Assembly: GCA_963920525.1 (NCBI GenBank)
Contig: OY986438.1
Coordinates: 216,373,396-216,437,395 of the forward strand
DNA: 64,000 bases
DNA from: Dichetophora obliterata
Lineage: Eukaryota; Arthropoda; Insecta; Diptera; Sciomyzidae
Direction: 5' to 3'
The position numbers were made by a program, and so were the translations under genes. Of this stretch, positions 1 through 12,028 are shown in pieces. Every line of letters begins with the position of its first letter. Within the stretch, counting starts at the first letter, position 1. The notes beneath the pieces were generated by a model. The model had not been told where the DNA came from. It searched no databases and saw only the letters and a program-made list of their open reading frames with translations.

Positions 1-1680
1 CACAACAACATTCGAACACTTTAACTTTAACTCTAAGTTGAAAAAAATTGTGATGACCTTGAGAGGTCAAATGAAGTGCGACGGACTCTCAACATGTCTT
101 TCTTTAAGAACTTCTATAAAGTTTGGTTGTGCTTGTTTATTTATGGTTTTTGCACACTGTGTCATAATTCAAGAAAAATAATATTAGCTATCAAAGTATT
201 AACTCGGGTTTTTTTTTTGAGCGCGAGTGTATATGATAAGTTTTCCTTTTTTCGCTTTGGTATATTTAATGGGATTTATCCATTTAAGTCAATTTATTTT
301 TGTATCTCATTTGTCGAACATCTACAGATATGTAGATAGCAAATTTTCCGAATAGTAATGTAAAAAAATGTGTTTACATTGACGACAAATATGTTTATTT
401 TTAATTTTTGTTTTTACAAGTTTTTGTTAGCTATTATTGAAAATGTTTGTTTTTGTCGTCAAAGTAACAAGAAAAGTATATGAAATATATATGATTTTTT
501 TTAAATTTACATAAATTTAAAATTTTTAATTTTTTTCGATGTAGCAGAATTATAGTTTTTATCACGAAAACTCAAATGAATAAACCTGTGGTTGAAACAT
601 TTACCCAACCAGAGGGTGGTATTGATTAGAGAGATTGGCCTTAGGCCAAAGGCCTTATAGCTTTTACTACAATAAAGAAATTTTAAAATCTGTATATGAA
701 TAAGGTCCAATAAATTATTTTTCTTATTGTCCTTATAGCTTTATTTTATATCCTTAAACAGCTCAAGCTCCTTACACAGTTTTTAGTTCTAACTTGTAAC
801 AGACCAACTTACAAGACTTGAGTATTATATTAACCGCATTAAAGTCATACAGTCAGCGAAATATGAAAAATTATCTTCATGAACATGTTTAAAAAAACTT
901 GTTAAGCATAATGTCTATTAATAACCATTTAACTGGCCATTTTATTGATGTTTGCGTTACTGCATAATTAATATTTTTTCACTCGTTTCTGGACTCGTGT
1001 CGTTGGCAATAGTTAAATTATTTATTACTTATTTACATTTTACAGGCGTCGCCCAGGCCTAGTTATTATAAGTACGTATCAAGTAAGACATTGGCATTAT
1101 TCAATTTAGCTTACATCTTTTAAAGTGATAAGTTTTTATTACAGCCACACTATATCCAAGGCTATTTCTTCAAAAGGGCTTTAGTTAAAAAAAATAGTAT
1201 GTTATTTTGTGTATTATATTTAAATAAATGTTTTAATACGTTTTGTCTTGTTCCCCCATCATAAGCCCCCACGCAAACTGTAGGTATATTACCTTCGTTC
1301 CATTGAAATGCGTTTTTATGGGTGGACTTCAAATTCACAAGTCAAAAAATATTTTTTGTTGGAATTTCAAAAAACTAAGTATACACAGTTATAGATAGAA
1401 GTCTTATTTTTTTGAATTTTAAAGGATTACATTATGTAAATGTGACTTGAAAATGTCATGCAATTTTATTTTTCAGAGATTAGTGCTTTAACTTTCAAAA
1501 CAGATCGTAAATTTTAATGTCATGAATATGCAATATTCTTTATACATACATTTCACATAATATAACGTAATTTTTTTTACTAAAAGTCATAGGAAGAAAA
1601 AATCTGTTCATCAAAAAAAAAAATGTAAAACCTAAAAAAACCACATATATAAGTTTCTTTAAAATTAACGCAGCTTGCAG
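1..1680. other. AT-rich DNA without recognisable genes
   Basis: Only short, low-complexity open frames are present, with no family motif that I recognise. The stretch is dominated by A/T runs. I see no paired terminal repeats here. Confidence 0.6.
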
Positions 1681-1721
1681 GTAGTGCAATTTGTTAGAAA
1701 AAATCACGTAACAGTTAGATT

Positions 1722-1813
1722 GCTGTGTGTGTATGCGTGCGAGTATCGAGCAGACTACAAACTAGCAGGCGAGTACGCTGTGTATGTGCGTGCTAGTGTT
1801 GAGATTCGAGCAG
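1722..1813. repeat. Imperfect tandem duplication, unit about 57 bp
   Basis: The segment beginning GCTGTGTGTGTATGCGTGCG and ending ATCGAGCAG is repeated from about 1778 as GCTGTGTATGTGCGTGC and ending ATTCGAGCAG. The GC content is clearly above that of the flanks. It is followed by GCAGGGTTGCCAC, which resembles a hAT terminus, but no partner end was found. Confidence 0.5.
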
Positions 1814-2633
1814 GGTTGCCACAGTCTAAAATTCTTTTGTACCAAACTGCTTAAACAAATTTCTCATTTAAGGAAAAAATTTTACATGCAAAACAAAAGT
1901 TTATCAAATGTTATAACTAAATCAAACAATTAATTATTTAAAATGAATTTTAAAGTATCCAGCGAACATATAATTTATAGTATATATATTTGATATTCAA
2001 TTAAATGTATTATTTATTTTACATACTCGTATGTATATGGTTGTATGAAATCAATATTGTATCAATTTTCTTTATGTACAAAAATAAACAAAAATCATAC
2101 AATACAGTTTATAATTCTTAAAGCTTAAAAACTTTCAGTGTTAAGGCTTAGAAACATATTCAGTGGGCTGATAAATGGCACTTTTAACTAGCTTTTATAT
2201 GACTTGGCATTTATTAGCACAAGTTGTTCCAGTTAAACGAACATTATTTACTTTTTCTGTCATAAAAAACAAAGTTACTTGTCATTTTTTTGACGTAGTT
2301 AATTTTCTTCAATATGTTTTAATAATTTTTATAGAATGGTCAAGCCTCAAGCATACTTTATGTGGAAAATGTATACCAATATCTCTTTCCGATTAAAAGC
2401 AATCGCTAAAAATCTATAAATCTAACTCACTTTCTGTTTGCTTAAAATATCTTTACATTTCGAGAACAATAAATTTAATTAAATATTCTAATACAATACT
2501 GTGAATTTTAAATTTTAATATTTTTACAACAAAACTTACTTTTTTGTCATTTTTTGATTAATTACTAAAACGATAAATTCACATTTTAAAGGTTTCCCTA
2601 TTAATTTGATAACCCACTGAATATCGATGGTTA

Positions 2634-2777
2634 AGTGCACAAAAGTGATTAGTTAAAATTTTGAAGTTTCCAGAAACGCTTATTTTTAATTTTTTTAACT
2701 GAAATGCATCAAAATTTACAAAGAAAATAATTTTTTCGGCAAATTTAATAATTTTTAACTTATCACTTTTGTGCACT
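2634..2777. mobile_element. Small MITE with 24-26 bp inverted ends
   Basis: The left end AGTGCACAAAAGTGATTAGT is mirrored at the right end, whose reverse complement reads AGTGCACAAAAGTGATAAGT. The pairing continues as TTAAAA on both arms. The element is 144 bp, AT-rich inside and non-coding. Superfamily is unassigned and the target duplication is ambiguous. Confidence 0.65.
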
Positions 2778-2829
2778 ATGTAATATTTGTTAAAAAATCA
2801 CGAAAAATTTATACAAAGCTGTTTCCTTT

Positions 2830-4735
2830 TTTATGAATTAAAGTCTATCTAGATGTATGCTCTTATAGATATTTTTTCGCTGACCATAAAAGTGCGGACT
2901 ATTTTCACTATTAATTAATGCTTTGGAAATCATTACATTATTATGATTTTAAAATCGAGTTTATTTCTTAGTTTTGTTTTTATTAAATAAAAGTATGAAA
3001 ATTTTCTTTCAGCAGCGGCTATGTTGTAAAACAGTGTAATCTGATGTAACAATTTCAAAAAGTTTTTTGACACTAGGGTGGATCCTAAAAATAAGTTTTT
3101 TGTTTAACACTCTTACGTAAGTCCTGTTTTTAATCCAACTTTTCGATCAATTCAAGCTCCATACGAGGAACATGATAAATGTTCAGTCCCCAAAGCCTTG
3201 TTGCGTCATTAAACAAACATCGCTAGCAACATGTTTGAAGAATTTTACATCTTAATGTTACATATTTTACAAAGCCGTAAGCCTATTTGGTCTGATTGTT
3301 CATTTATATTATTTGCCTTGGAAAAATAATATCAAAGAAAAAATAATACAAAATTACATGTGGATCCCCATTTTTAAACATTCGCCTAAAATTTGGATAA
3401 TGGAAACTCACAATCGCATAATCTATGGGCAATTTTCTAGAGAACGTTTTTGCCAAAATGAGAAAATTTGTACGGAAAAAATGCAAAAGTTTAGAAAGTA
3501 TAAAGAAACACTTTTAATATTTTTTTCATTTCAATATGATTTTAATGAAAGCTTTCTTAACATTTTTCCGAAAATTTTGGCTGCAGCAGCTAAAAAATTA
3601 AGAAGTTATAAAGTTATAAAATTATAAAGTTATAAAGAAGTTATAAGTTGTAAATTAAGAAGCGCACTGAAAACAAAGTAGTGCTTAAGCGCTTTTTGCA
3701 GAAATCTTACTATTCATTATGGGTTATTTTTTGGCTCGGATTTGTATTGCGAAATTAAATAAATAAGTAGTGGACGGAACGTCAAAAGATAACAGACCAA
3801 CAGACGGATAATGTGAAATACAGATAAGCAGACGGAAATGCAAAAAGGCAGGCTTATAGTAAAAAACAAATATGTTTTTTAATTGTGCTTATGTTGCTTA
3901 TTGTGATTTGCCAAGGCCAAACTGACAGCATAAGATGCTTTCATTTTAGATACGTACTTGGATCTGATCACTATATGATATGATATGTGGACATGCCGCT
4001 TTTAAATAATTAATTAATGTCTCCATCGCATGCCCCAAAATTATCCTCTATTGGCCATGCAAATTATCGTAATGAATTGTAATGCAAAATTTTTTAATTT
4101 GACCTCTTTGATGCCGCGCCATGCCGTTATTTTTTTCTACATACTTCTAAAAATTTTGCATGCATAATATTTTATACAGTGTAATCTTACGTTATATTTG
4201 TGTCGATGAGCAATAACAGCTTAAGTCTTATTTCGAAATTTCCAGAAATCTTGCTTCAAAGTTTTCAATCGCCATGTAAGTTATATGAAAGGGCCTTTTG
4301 TTTTTGCATCATATCTTTGGCTTAAGTCATGCTAGTAGTTCTAGATTTTGTGTGTTCGAAATGATATATACGTGGAACACAACTATATCAATAACTCAGT
4401 TTTGTCTTAAATCATCTTAAGCTTTTAGTGCTTATTGACACAGATATAATATTATATATTCAAGAAACACGCAAGCGCAGATTTTACCTGCTTGACATGA
4501 CATTCGCTTGAACACTGAAGCTGTGATCGTTCTGTAGGTGAGATGAATACATATTTTACTATACAAACAAAATCTCAAGTGTGCAAAGCTGCCCGACACT
4601 GTTCTAGAGCCGTTACGAGCGGCGATATTGCCAAACAATAGAACACAGGCAAATTAACGAAGCGTACCAAAAGGAAATTGCCGGGCAAGAGTCGCGGCGA
4701 CATATCGCCAGAATAGAATCTATTCCAAGGCTCAT
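2830..4735. other. No gene seen; short tandem repeat at 3600-3650
   Basis: Small open frames look like chance. At 3600-3650 a roughly 9-bp unit (AGTTATAAA-like) is repeated about five times. Nothing else is supportable. Confidence 0.5.
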
Positions 4736-4744
4736 TTATAACTG

Positions 4745-5149
4745 AAGATTTATAAATTTATACCAGTTATACCATTATTTATACCAGTTATGAGTTGGTG
4801 TAAATAGACGATATCTGCAGACTTCCTTCTCTCATTCAAAGATTGCATTTTTAATAGTTTTAAACGATCCTCATAAGGAGGAAGGTTTAAAGTGTAAGTT
4901 GCACTTAAGCCCCTTAGACCAAACCGAACAAAACGTTTTTGGATTCTCTCTATACGTTCAACATGCACATTGTAACTTGGGGACCAAACTTGACTTGCAT
5001 ACTCCAAGTGAGGTCGCACAATTGCATAATACAGCGTTGTAGTTGTGATCATACTATTAAATTCTTTGGCCCAGCGTTTCATAAACCCGAGCATAGAAGA
5101 TGCTTTTTTACAAATGTAATCAATATGAACGTTAAACGATAGCTTATAA
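4745..5149 (-). pseudogene. LINE reverse transcriptase, C-terminal fragment
   Basis: The minus-strand translation has the post-palm region of a non-LTR retrotransposon ORF2. Recognisable parts are MLGFMKRWAKEF, then an AIVRPHLEYASQVWSP-type motif, then RIERIQKRFVRFGLRG. In these proteins this segment follows the catalytic RT palm. It has no start of its own. It continues the fragment at 6826-7255: if the intervening fold-back element and one TAA copy are ignored, the frame runs across the junction. The 3' end dissolves into short repeats near 4740-4790 and no clear poly(A) tail is visible. The clade is probably Jockey- or CR1-like but cannot be fixed. It is a dead, 5'-truncated copy. Confidence 0.85.
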
Positions 5150-6825
5150 CACTATGCGACAATTCAAGGGTCATGTAACGGAAAAGCGACCAACTTAGAT
5201 CGATGGTACTGATCTAGACCAACAAAACCCTAAAAGGGTTAGCTCGCTTTTAAAAGATATAGGCATTGAAAGTTTGCCTCATAAGGGCGTAATGAATTAA
5301 AAATTATTTTTTTAATTTCTCATTCTAAGAGGGCTCCAAAGTTACATAGGGTGGTCTCCCAAAAAAAAAAAAGATGTCTCTCCACCGCAAGGACAAAGTT
5401 GTTTTTTGAGAAAAACAGTAAAAATTAACGATCTATAAATGCTTTGCTTTTTGTAAGATTTTTATATCTTAAAGCAAAAGTAAATAAAGACTTTATTAAT
5501 ATCTCGCCAAGCAAGATGCCACTCTTGATTTTTACTCACAGTGTCCTGTGTGAAGGATATTCGAATCTTAAGGCACACTCGAAATAGTACAGAACTTTTA
5601 ATTGTTATCTGATTGTGTTTATTTTAGTGGTATTTATTAAAGAGTTTACGTTTTCCTTATATTTGGTATATTTCAAATTTGCACATTTTTTGCCTATGCA
5701 TTTACTGTTTTTTGTGAAAAGCAAACTTGAACGCAATTTTTAAACTTTTTGAAAAAAATTAATATAAGGCTTTATATCTCAGGCACCAGAAGTGGTAAAA
5801 TAATTTTCGCTTTTTGAATTCTTCAGATATCTCCTTTAAGGTTATTACTTTTTTTAAAAACACATCTTAAAAGCAATTGTTAAATCAATTGAGACTCATC
5901 GAATGGCAGGCTCAGAAACTCAAAATTTTAGTTTAACATTTTGGTATATGATGAGATGAGGTGTTTTGACAAAATAATAAATTTCATGCTAGGCAGAAAA
6001 ATATTTTTTAAAAAATCGAAACACAAAAAGGAATCGTGGTCTTAACCTGGTGTTTTAAAAAAATACTTTCAGACAGTGTTTCGTTCAGAAATATTTTAAG
6101 AATCCAAATTCACAAAATTATCTGCAGTACCACCAAGAATATATAAAACATTATCTTAATTTTTTGGAAAACTTATAAAATTGCATTTAAAATACATTTC
6201 TCGAAAATAAGAAAATGCATTTGCGAAAAATATGTATTGAATTCGCCAAATTTGAAGAGAACGTAAACACTTCAATCAATAACACCAACATTTAGACAAT
6301 CAGATAACAATCAAAAGTTCTGTGCTATTTCGAGTGTACCTTTGGATTCGAGTATCTCTCACACAAGACAATGAGGGTAGAAATCGAGAGTTGCATTTTG
6401 TTTGGTGAGATATTCTTAGTTAAAGTCTGTATTTAATGTTGCTTTAAGATATATGTAGTTTTTCTTACAAAAATCAAAGCATTTATATATCGTTATTTTT
6501 TACTATTTTTCTCAAAAAATAACTTTGTCCTTGTGTAAGAGAAAGACGACATCCTTTTTTTTCTCTTAATTTTTTTTTTGTAGATCTTGACCACCATGCA
6601 ACTTTTGAGACCACTTAGAGTGTGAAATTCGAAGAAATTGTAATTCGATACGCCTTAATGAGCACTTTATTTTTAAAAAATACTCTGCAAGAGACAAACT
6701 TTTAATGCCTATATCTTTTAAAAGCGAGCTAACTTTGCAAATTCCTTTTAGGGTTTTCTTACTATACACTAGTTCTACCATCCTGTATTATCCGCTCTTC
6801 CGTTAGAAAAATGTGTTGCACAGTG
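5150..6825. mobile_element. Fold-back DNA transposon with very long inverted repeats
   Basis: The ends are CACTATGCGACA on the left and the reverse complement of CACTGTGCAACA on the right, flanked on both sides by TAA (5147-5149 and 6826-6828). The inverted arms run far inward. For example, TTAGCTCGCTTTTAAAAGAT at about 5237 is mirrored near 6710-6735, and AGTTCTGTGCTATTTCGAG-type sequence near 6315 mirrors the 5580-5600 region. Similarity decays toward the middle but is still visible at about 700 bp, so almost the whole 1676 bp is palindromic. No transposase is encoded. CACTR-type ends with 3-bp duplications recall CACTA-like elements, but assignment is inference. Confidence 0.85.
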
Positions 6826-6828
6826 TAA

Positions 6829-7255
6829 TCCATGCATATACCAAGAACTTTGACAGCATCTACACGACTTAAAGCAGTATCTTTTATCTTATAGTCAAAA
6901 ATTAATTTATTCCTTTTTCGCGAAAAGGTCATAGTTTGGCATTTATCTGAATTTAGAAACATATCATTTTTAGAACACCAAATTTCAAAGGATTACAAAT
7001 CAGACTGGAGTTGATCTGAATTGTCTTTATCATCTATTGTTCTGTATATTTTCATATCATCTGCATAGAAAAGTAGATGAGAGTGTTTGATGGTGTGGGT
7101 TACATCATTAATGGCTAAAATAAACGGAAGTGGACCAAGGTAGCTACCTTGAGGAACACCTGATTCAGCAATAAATTCAGCTGGCAATACGCCTCGAAAT
7201 CGTATTTGATAAGATCGCTCTGTCAGATACGATTGAATCCAGCTTACAAAAAATT
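6829..7255 (-). pseudogene. LINE reverse transcriptase, palm fragment
   Basis: The minus strand encodes the SGVPQGSYLGPLPFILAIND motif and then the catalytic box FYADDMKIY, typical of non-LTR RT palm domains. It continues with LNSDKCQTMTFSRK and VDAVKVLGICMD. Stops and frame breaks separate the blocks. The 5' side is truncated near 7255, so endonuclease, ORF1 and the first RT motifs are missing. Together with 4745-5149 it is one LINE copy split by the fold-back transposon. Confidence 0.85.
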
Positions 7256-7563
7256 AAGAAAAGTCCATTAACTTTAGTTTAAATAGAATTAAGTTATTTG
7301 GCAGTTTTTGTTGTTGCCTTCTTCAAACTTACTTGATCTAAAAAGCTCACAATAAAAATCATGTAAAAATTTGTTTGTTTTATAAAAAGTTTTCGTTTGA
7401 TATTTTTAGTGATGAATTTGTTGTTCTTGTTAACTTTTTATGTTTTCTAAAACTAAATGTCATTCAAAGTTATGTTTAATAAATGGAAAAAAATATCCGA
7501 AAAATATTAGTTATTTATTTTTCCTGTAGTAAAGACCATATACATATATATATATACAATATA

Positions 7564-8199
7564 ATGTGAAACTTCCCTAACTCGAACTTCCGTAACTCGA
7601 AATTCTCAATAACTCGAAGTTGTATTTGTGCTTTTTGCTTTCTCAAGACATTTTCCTTATATTTTGATATCTATAAGTCGAATTTCCCTAACTCGAATTT
7701 TTCTTCAACTCGAACCGAAATCGCATTTGTATTAGGAAGACTTTCATATATATTCATCTCCATACTCGAATTTATTTCAGAAGAACTTCAATATTTCTGT
7801 GTGTGTGTTGTGATTCTAAGAATTGACTTGGATGGAGCATCGCGCTGCGACAGATGAAAGAATTTCCATGGCATCTTTGTAAGCTTGCGTCGAAAGAAAG
7901 TGTGTATTTTGTTGGTATATGTGTTGTGTAACTAAACAAATTTTTTGAATTTGCGAGGTAAGTGTGGCTCATTTTACAGTATTCGAGAAGATAATTATTG
8001 ACTAAACGACTATATGAAAGTGATAAATCTAATGACGATGAAGTTGAAGATATTCCACCGCCAACAATTTTCAAAAGAAATCACTTCCCAGACAAAAATT
8101 AAATTATTTACATAATATTTTATTCTATAACTCGAATTTTCCGTAACTCGAAGATAAATTTTTGTCCCCTGACACTTCGAGTTAAGGAAGATTTACGTT
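7564..8199. mobile_element. Pogo/Tigger-like element, degenerate
   Basis: Inverted ends read AATGTGAAACTTCCCTAACT on the left and AACGTAAATCTTCCTTAACT on the right arm. Behind them lie several sub-repeats of the type TCGAACTTCCGTAACTCGAA, as is usual for pogo-type members of the Tc1/mariner superfamily. TA-rich DNA flanks both sides. Inside, the plus strand near 8030-8095 can be read as an acidic tail (SNDDEVEDIPPPTIFK), which could be the remnant of a transposase C-terminus. No intact frame remains. Confidence 0.7.
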
Positions 8200-8404
8200 T
8201 ATATATAATATATTATATTATATACATATATATTTTAAAAGTAATTTAAAATTAAAATTTTAGTTAACAAAATATATTTTTTATTTGGAAAAAATATAAT
8301 GCATAACATATATAATTCGAATTTGTTATGGTATTTCAAAAGTAAATAGATTTTCAAAGCACAACGCATGCTTAGTAACGCAAGCGCAAACTTGCGTAAT
8401 AGTA

Positions 8405-8935
8405 ATAAATTTTTTTTAGCTACCCGCTAGTATCAATTGGCCCATTTACCCTAGCTACCTCAATAGTTCTATACGCACTTGCTACTTTTTAGACCCAAAA
8501 TAATGCATAAAAGGGTCATTTCAATCTACTTCTAGCTCATTTGTTTCTTGTTTCTGTTTTTAACGTCTTGACAGACTCATAAAATTTATTCTGACGAACT
8601 CATACTTCAAAGTAATGTATTCGAGAAAACATGACATATAAAGCTTTTCAGTTTCGTTGAGCAACATGAATAAAATATGGTGATGAAAAAATATAAATAT
8701 ATTAAATACAGAATATCAACCACTACGCCTACTTTTTTTTTTTAAATATCAACTAGCGAAAAAGCTAGCTCTTCATGACTACTGAAGTAACTAGGGAATG
8801 GGTATGTAAAAGGTAGCAATTGACCCCTTCCTATGACATGCTAACATAAAATTCGTTAGTTGAATGCAAAGAAGGTAGATTGAAATGGAAATAGTACTGG
8901 CTACCTAGGTGCTAGCGAAATTACTAGTTTTGTAC
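8405..8935. mobile_element. Unassigned insertion inside family A copy 1
   Basis: This block is absent at the matching point of family A copies 2 and 3. It contains short inverted repeats, for example CATTTCAATCTACTTC near 8517 against GAAGGTAGATTGAAATG near 8872, and CAATTGGCCC against GGTAGCAATTGACCCC. Sharp termini and a target duplication could not be placed, so it could also be a copy-specific internal expansion. Confidence 0.4.
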
Positions 8936-9459
8936 TAGTGCCATGTACAGCAGGGTACATACTGGCTCTGAAGCTACACGTACCTGTATTCTCTATTGTA
9001 TTTATGTTGCTGAAAATAAACAAAACCAATAACACACGACAAAAACCAAAGCATCTAATGTGTATTTGTATTTGTACATTTTACATATATTTTAATAACA
9101 ACAACCACAACAAAAACAGCACAACAACAAACGACACGATTGCGAACCAAACGAACAACGACAATAACTACTCAAGCCGCTTGTATATTTCTCATACGAA
9201 TATATGAATTTTTTCCTTCTTAGATTTTGCTGTTTTGGGACTTTATTAAAGAAGTGACAAAATTCAAAGTTAGATATTCGTTTTATTCGTACTCTAACTG
9301 ATATTTTGGCATATAATTTTTTCTTTGTAAAATGAATATTAAATTCTGTAGGTATACCCTAAAGTGTCAACTAAACTCCTTAAATGTGTTTGAAAAAATT
9401 TGTGAAAATGACTCCCATACAAACCGCGCTGTAAGACGTAATTCTGCGTCAAAACACTT

Positions 9460-10385
9460 AATAAACAAATTTTCCTCAAAAAAACAGTAATTTTCTAGAT
9501 GTTTTAATTGAACTAAAAAATGTTTGTGAAAAATGTTGTGTTTGTGTTAATTAAAAAAGGTACTTTAAATCAATAACATATATTTTTGTTTCTCAAAATA
9601 AGGTTTCATCAAAAAAATAAAGGTCTAAGTCATAAATCAGGCTATTTGGATGAAAACCACGCCTACCTCCCATACAAAGTTACAATATAAAAACGGTAAA
9701 TCGCATTAAATCACACAAAAAGTTTTCTTTTTACTTAAAATTTTATATGTATGATTTTATTTTAGATGTTTACTTTTAGTAAAAGTTTCAGAAAAATCGA
9801 TTGTAAGCCATCGCGCGACTACTGAAAGTTTAATAAGAAGTCAAATTTTTAGATTTAGATTATTTCGATAGAAGCCCAGTTTTTTTCAGTATAGAGTGAG
9901 ATCAACAAAATAGTAGAGTTTCTCACAGCAAACATATCACAACACTAATAAGCAAAATGGTTGCTTTAATAAAAAAAATACTTTAATTATTATTTATTTA
10001 TTGCTATGTTAATAATTAATTATTATTAATTGCTAAATTGAGAAATTTCGTCGACCTTAGTTCGAATCCAGCTGCAGGCAATTATTCAACTAAGCAGGAT
10101 TTAATTTTATCCTAATTTAGTGAGCACATGCAGTATTTTTGGCTATCTTTTTAGAAGCATATTCTATTTTTATACATTTTTTTTTGTCAAACTTTGTTGC
10201 AAAACAAAGTATTCATATGTCTTGCACGGTTAAAAATCTTCATCTAAACTTTAAACTTTTTTGGATAACATATAGGATAACACTAAAAAAAGAAGAAGAT
10301 AAAACAAGGAAAAGTGTAAAATTTTGTAATACAAAAAAGAATAGGTTTAACTAAATAAATATCAACTTAAAATAAAAAACTACTC
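9460..10385. other. No gene; possible SINE-like B box near 10057
   Basis: The only signal is AGTTCGAATCCAGC at about 10059-10072, which fits a polymerase III B box as found in tRNA-derived SINEs. A convincing A box or tRNA fold is not visible. Confidence 0.35.
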
Positions 10386-10439
10386 TGACCATTTCATGAT
10401 TTGAACAAACGTCTTCTGATGTGCTGGTCCAACACCTTA
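10385..10439 (-). repeat. tRNA-like sequence (SINE head?), split by an insertion
   Basis: Minus-strand sequence TAAGGTGTTGGACCAGCACA, then a TCAGAAG stretch, then GTTTGTTCAAATCATG resembles the D-arm to T-arm order of a tRNA, with a B-box-like GTTCAAATC. The missing 5' part (GTTGGACGAGTAGATAA on the minus strand) lies on the other side of the inserted element at about 13351-13370. It is probably a tRNA-derived SINE rather than a functional tRNA, because pairing in the arms is poor. Confidence 0.45.
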
Positions 10440-10987
10440 GGGGACGTCCATTAATAATATGAGGAATTTAGGGGGCGGGGGGTTAAGCAGAATCTCACTA
10501 ACTCTCACGTGGGGAAAGGGGGTTCTCGCAAAAATGACGTAATTTTGTATCAGCAAGAAACAGTGTAGAATTATGAGATAACTCGTTAAATTGAGTAAAA
10601 CGTGTTTCTCTACTAAAATATGACTAAATTTTACACTATAACATTTTTCGCAGCTATCCGAGTGCAACAAATTGGCATAGTAGCTCGTCGATTGTTTTAC
10701 CACCGGCTAGCTGGTTAGCTCGATTCGACGAGCGCTGCGACTTGTGACAGCGACGCATGGACAAGTCTCTACTTGTTGTGTTTACGTCCGTAAATGTTTA
10801 GTTCAGTGGTCGACACACATGAAGCACATCCTATTCATTCATGCATACTGCATTGATGATGTAGGCATACGTTTGATGTTTTGTACGCATGCCAGCATAA
10901 ATGCAAGCTCATTTCCATTTCACATGGTAATGTCAAACTAGAGCATGTGTACCCGCACAATTACTATTGCTGTATGCATGGGGAATT

Positions 10988-11064
10988 AGTAGTACTCTAT
11001 GCATTCATTGTCATTAATACTCCATGCATACATTACCATTAATACTGTATGCATACATTTGCAT
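10988..11064. repeat. 25-bp tandem repeats rich in ATGCAT
   Basis: Units TAATACTCCATGCATACATT-ACCAT and TAATACTGTATGCATACATT-TGCAT follow each other, with a degenerate unit before them and the start of another after. The whole 10830-11400 stretch is unusually dense in ATGCAT and GCATGC. Confidence 0.65.
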
Positions 11065-11434
11065 TAATATTGTAAGAACAAAATTGCTGTTGTCATTAAT
11101 TAATCATCTTATTAATTTCAGTTTTTAAAGCTGTTATATTTTGTTAATAAATTATGTACAACTGCACTCCTTAAAGTTTAAATAAACAATGGGAGTTCAT
11201 ATTTTTTAAGCAAGACCATACGCATGCAAGGTTCATGCCTTAGTACTAATACTGAATGCATGTTTTAGTATGCACGCTACTGTGTACAAACAACACGCAT
11301 ACTCATCGAGTTTGGATAATGGTTGGTTTTTTTAATGACCATACATGCCTTGCCATGCTTCTGCCTGCATACAGCATGCAGGTTTCCTATATGCATGCTA
11401 CTCTGGATTATTAATATTATTTTTTTATTATTGA

Positions 11435-12028
11435 TTTGAAATAACCTCTAAAAATCGAGTTATTTTGTAACCATATTGGCTTGTGTAATTGTTGTAAAAA
11501 ATAAATTGTCAGAAATTGTAGCCGGAAAAAAGGTCTTCTAATCTGCATCAAAAATTAAAATTTTTGCATTCGGATTAAAGATAATGCTTTTTTCATGCAT
11601 TTTTTCAAATTTATTTTCACTAAAATGAAAAAACCTTATTAGATATAATATAATGCGAGCCTCCTATCGCTGAAATTGCAACGATATCTTGTTGGAAAGG
11701 TTTTGGGTGCTTGCATTGATTTCTAGTCAGAACTGATTAATTTGATATGTATTAAAAGTAAAATATTAATTATAAAAAAACACCTACTGAAAAAATATCG
11801 TAAGAAATTAAAAAAAAAAATATAAAAATAATGAAGTTATTCGATTTTTTAAAGTTTTTGAATGGAAATAATATAAAAATATCAAAAATATGCTTGAAAA
11901 ATAGCGTTATTTACAATTTTTGATGAAGATTGGAAGATCTTTTTCCGGCCTGACAATTAAATTTTTTGCAACTATTACACCAGTCAATATGGCTACAAAA
12001 TAACTCCATTTTTAAAGGTTATTTCAAA
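11435..12028. mobile_element. Fold-back MITE with about 125-bp inverted arms
   Basis: The left arm starts TTTGAAATAACCTCTAAAAA and continues through GAGTTATTTTGTAACCATAT. The right arm is its reverse complement (TTTGAAATAACCTTTAAAAA, GAGTTATTTTGTAGCCATAT) with scattered mismatches to about 125 bp. The middle is AT-rich and non-coding. It is nested in the 10440-13350 element. Confidence 0.8.

Larger units (their letters stand above)
7410..9455 (-). repeat. Family A dispersed repeat, copy 1 (interrupted)
   Basis: Read on the minus strand it begins TTTTGACGCAGAATTACGTC at about 9455. It then shares with copies 2 and 3 a block ending in AAAACGAATATCTAA-like sequence, a GTT/CAA-rich microsatellite (about 9080-9180), GTTTATTTTCAGCAACATA and CAATAGAGAATACAG (about 8985). 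Further on it shares GCATGCGTTGTGCTTTG (about 8365) and, after a TA-rich tract, TCTTTACTACAGGAAAAA to AACAAGAACAACA (about 7415). It is non-coding. A pogo-like element (7564-8199) and an unassigned block (about 8405-8935) lie inside it. Confidence 0.75.

Noticed and set aside
3304..3627. Overlapping open frames on both strands near 3.3-3.6 kb
   Set aside because: No recognisable domain, AT-driven, and a short tandem repeat forms the 3' part.
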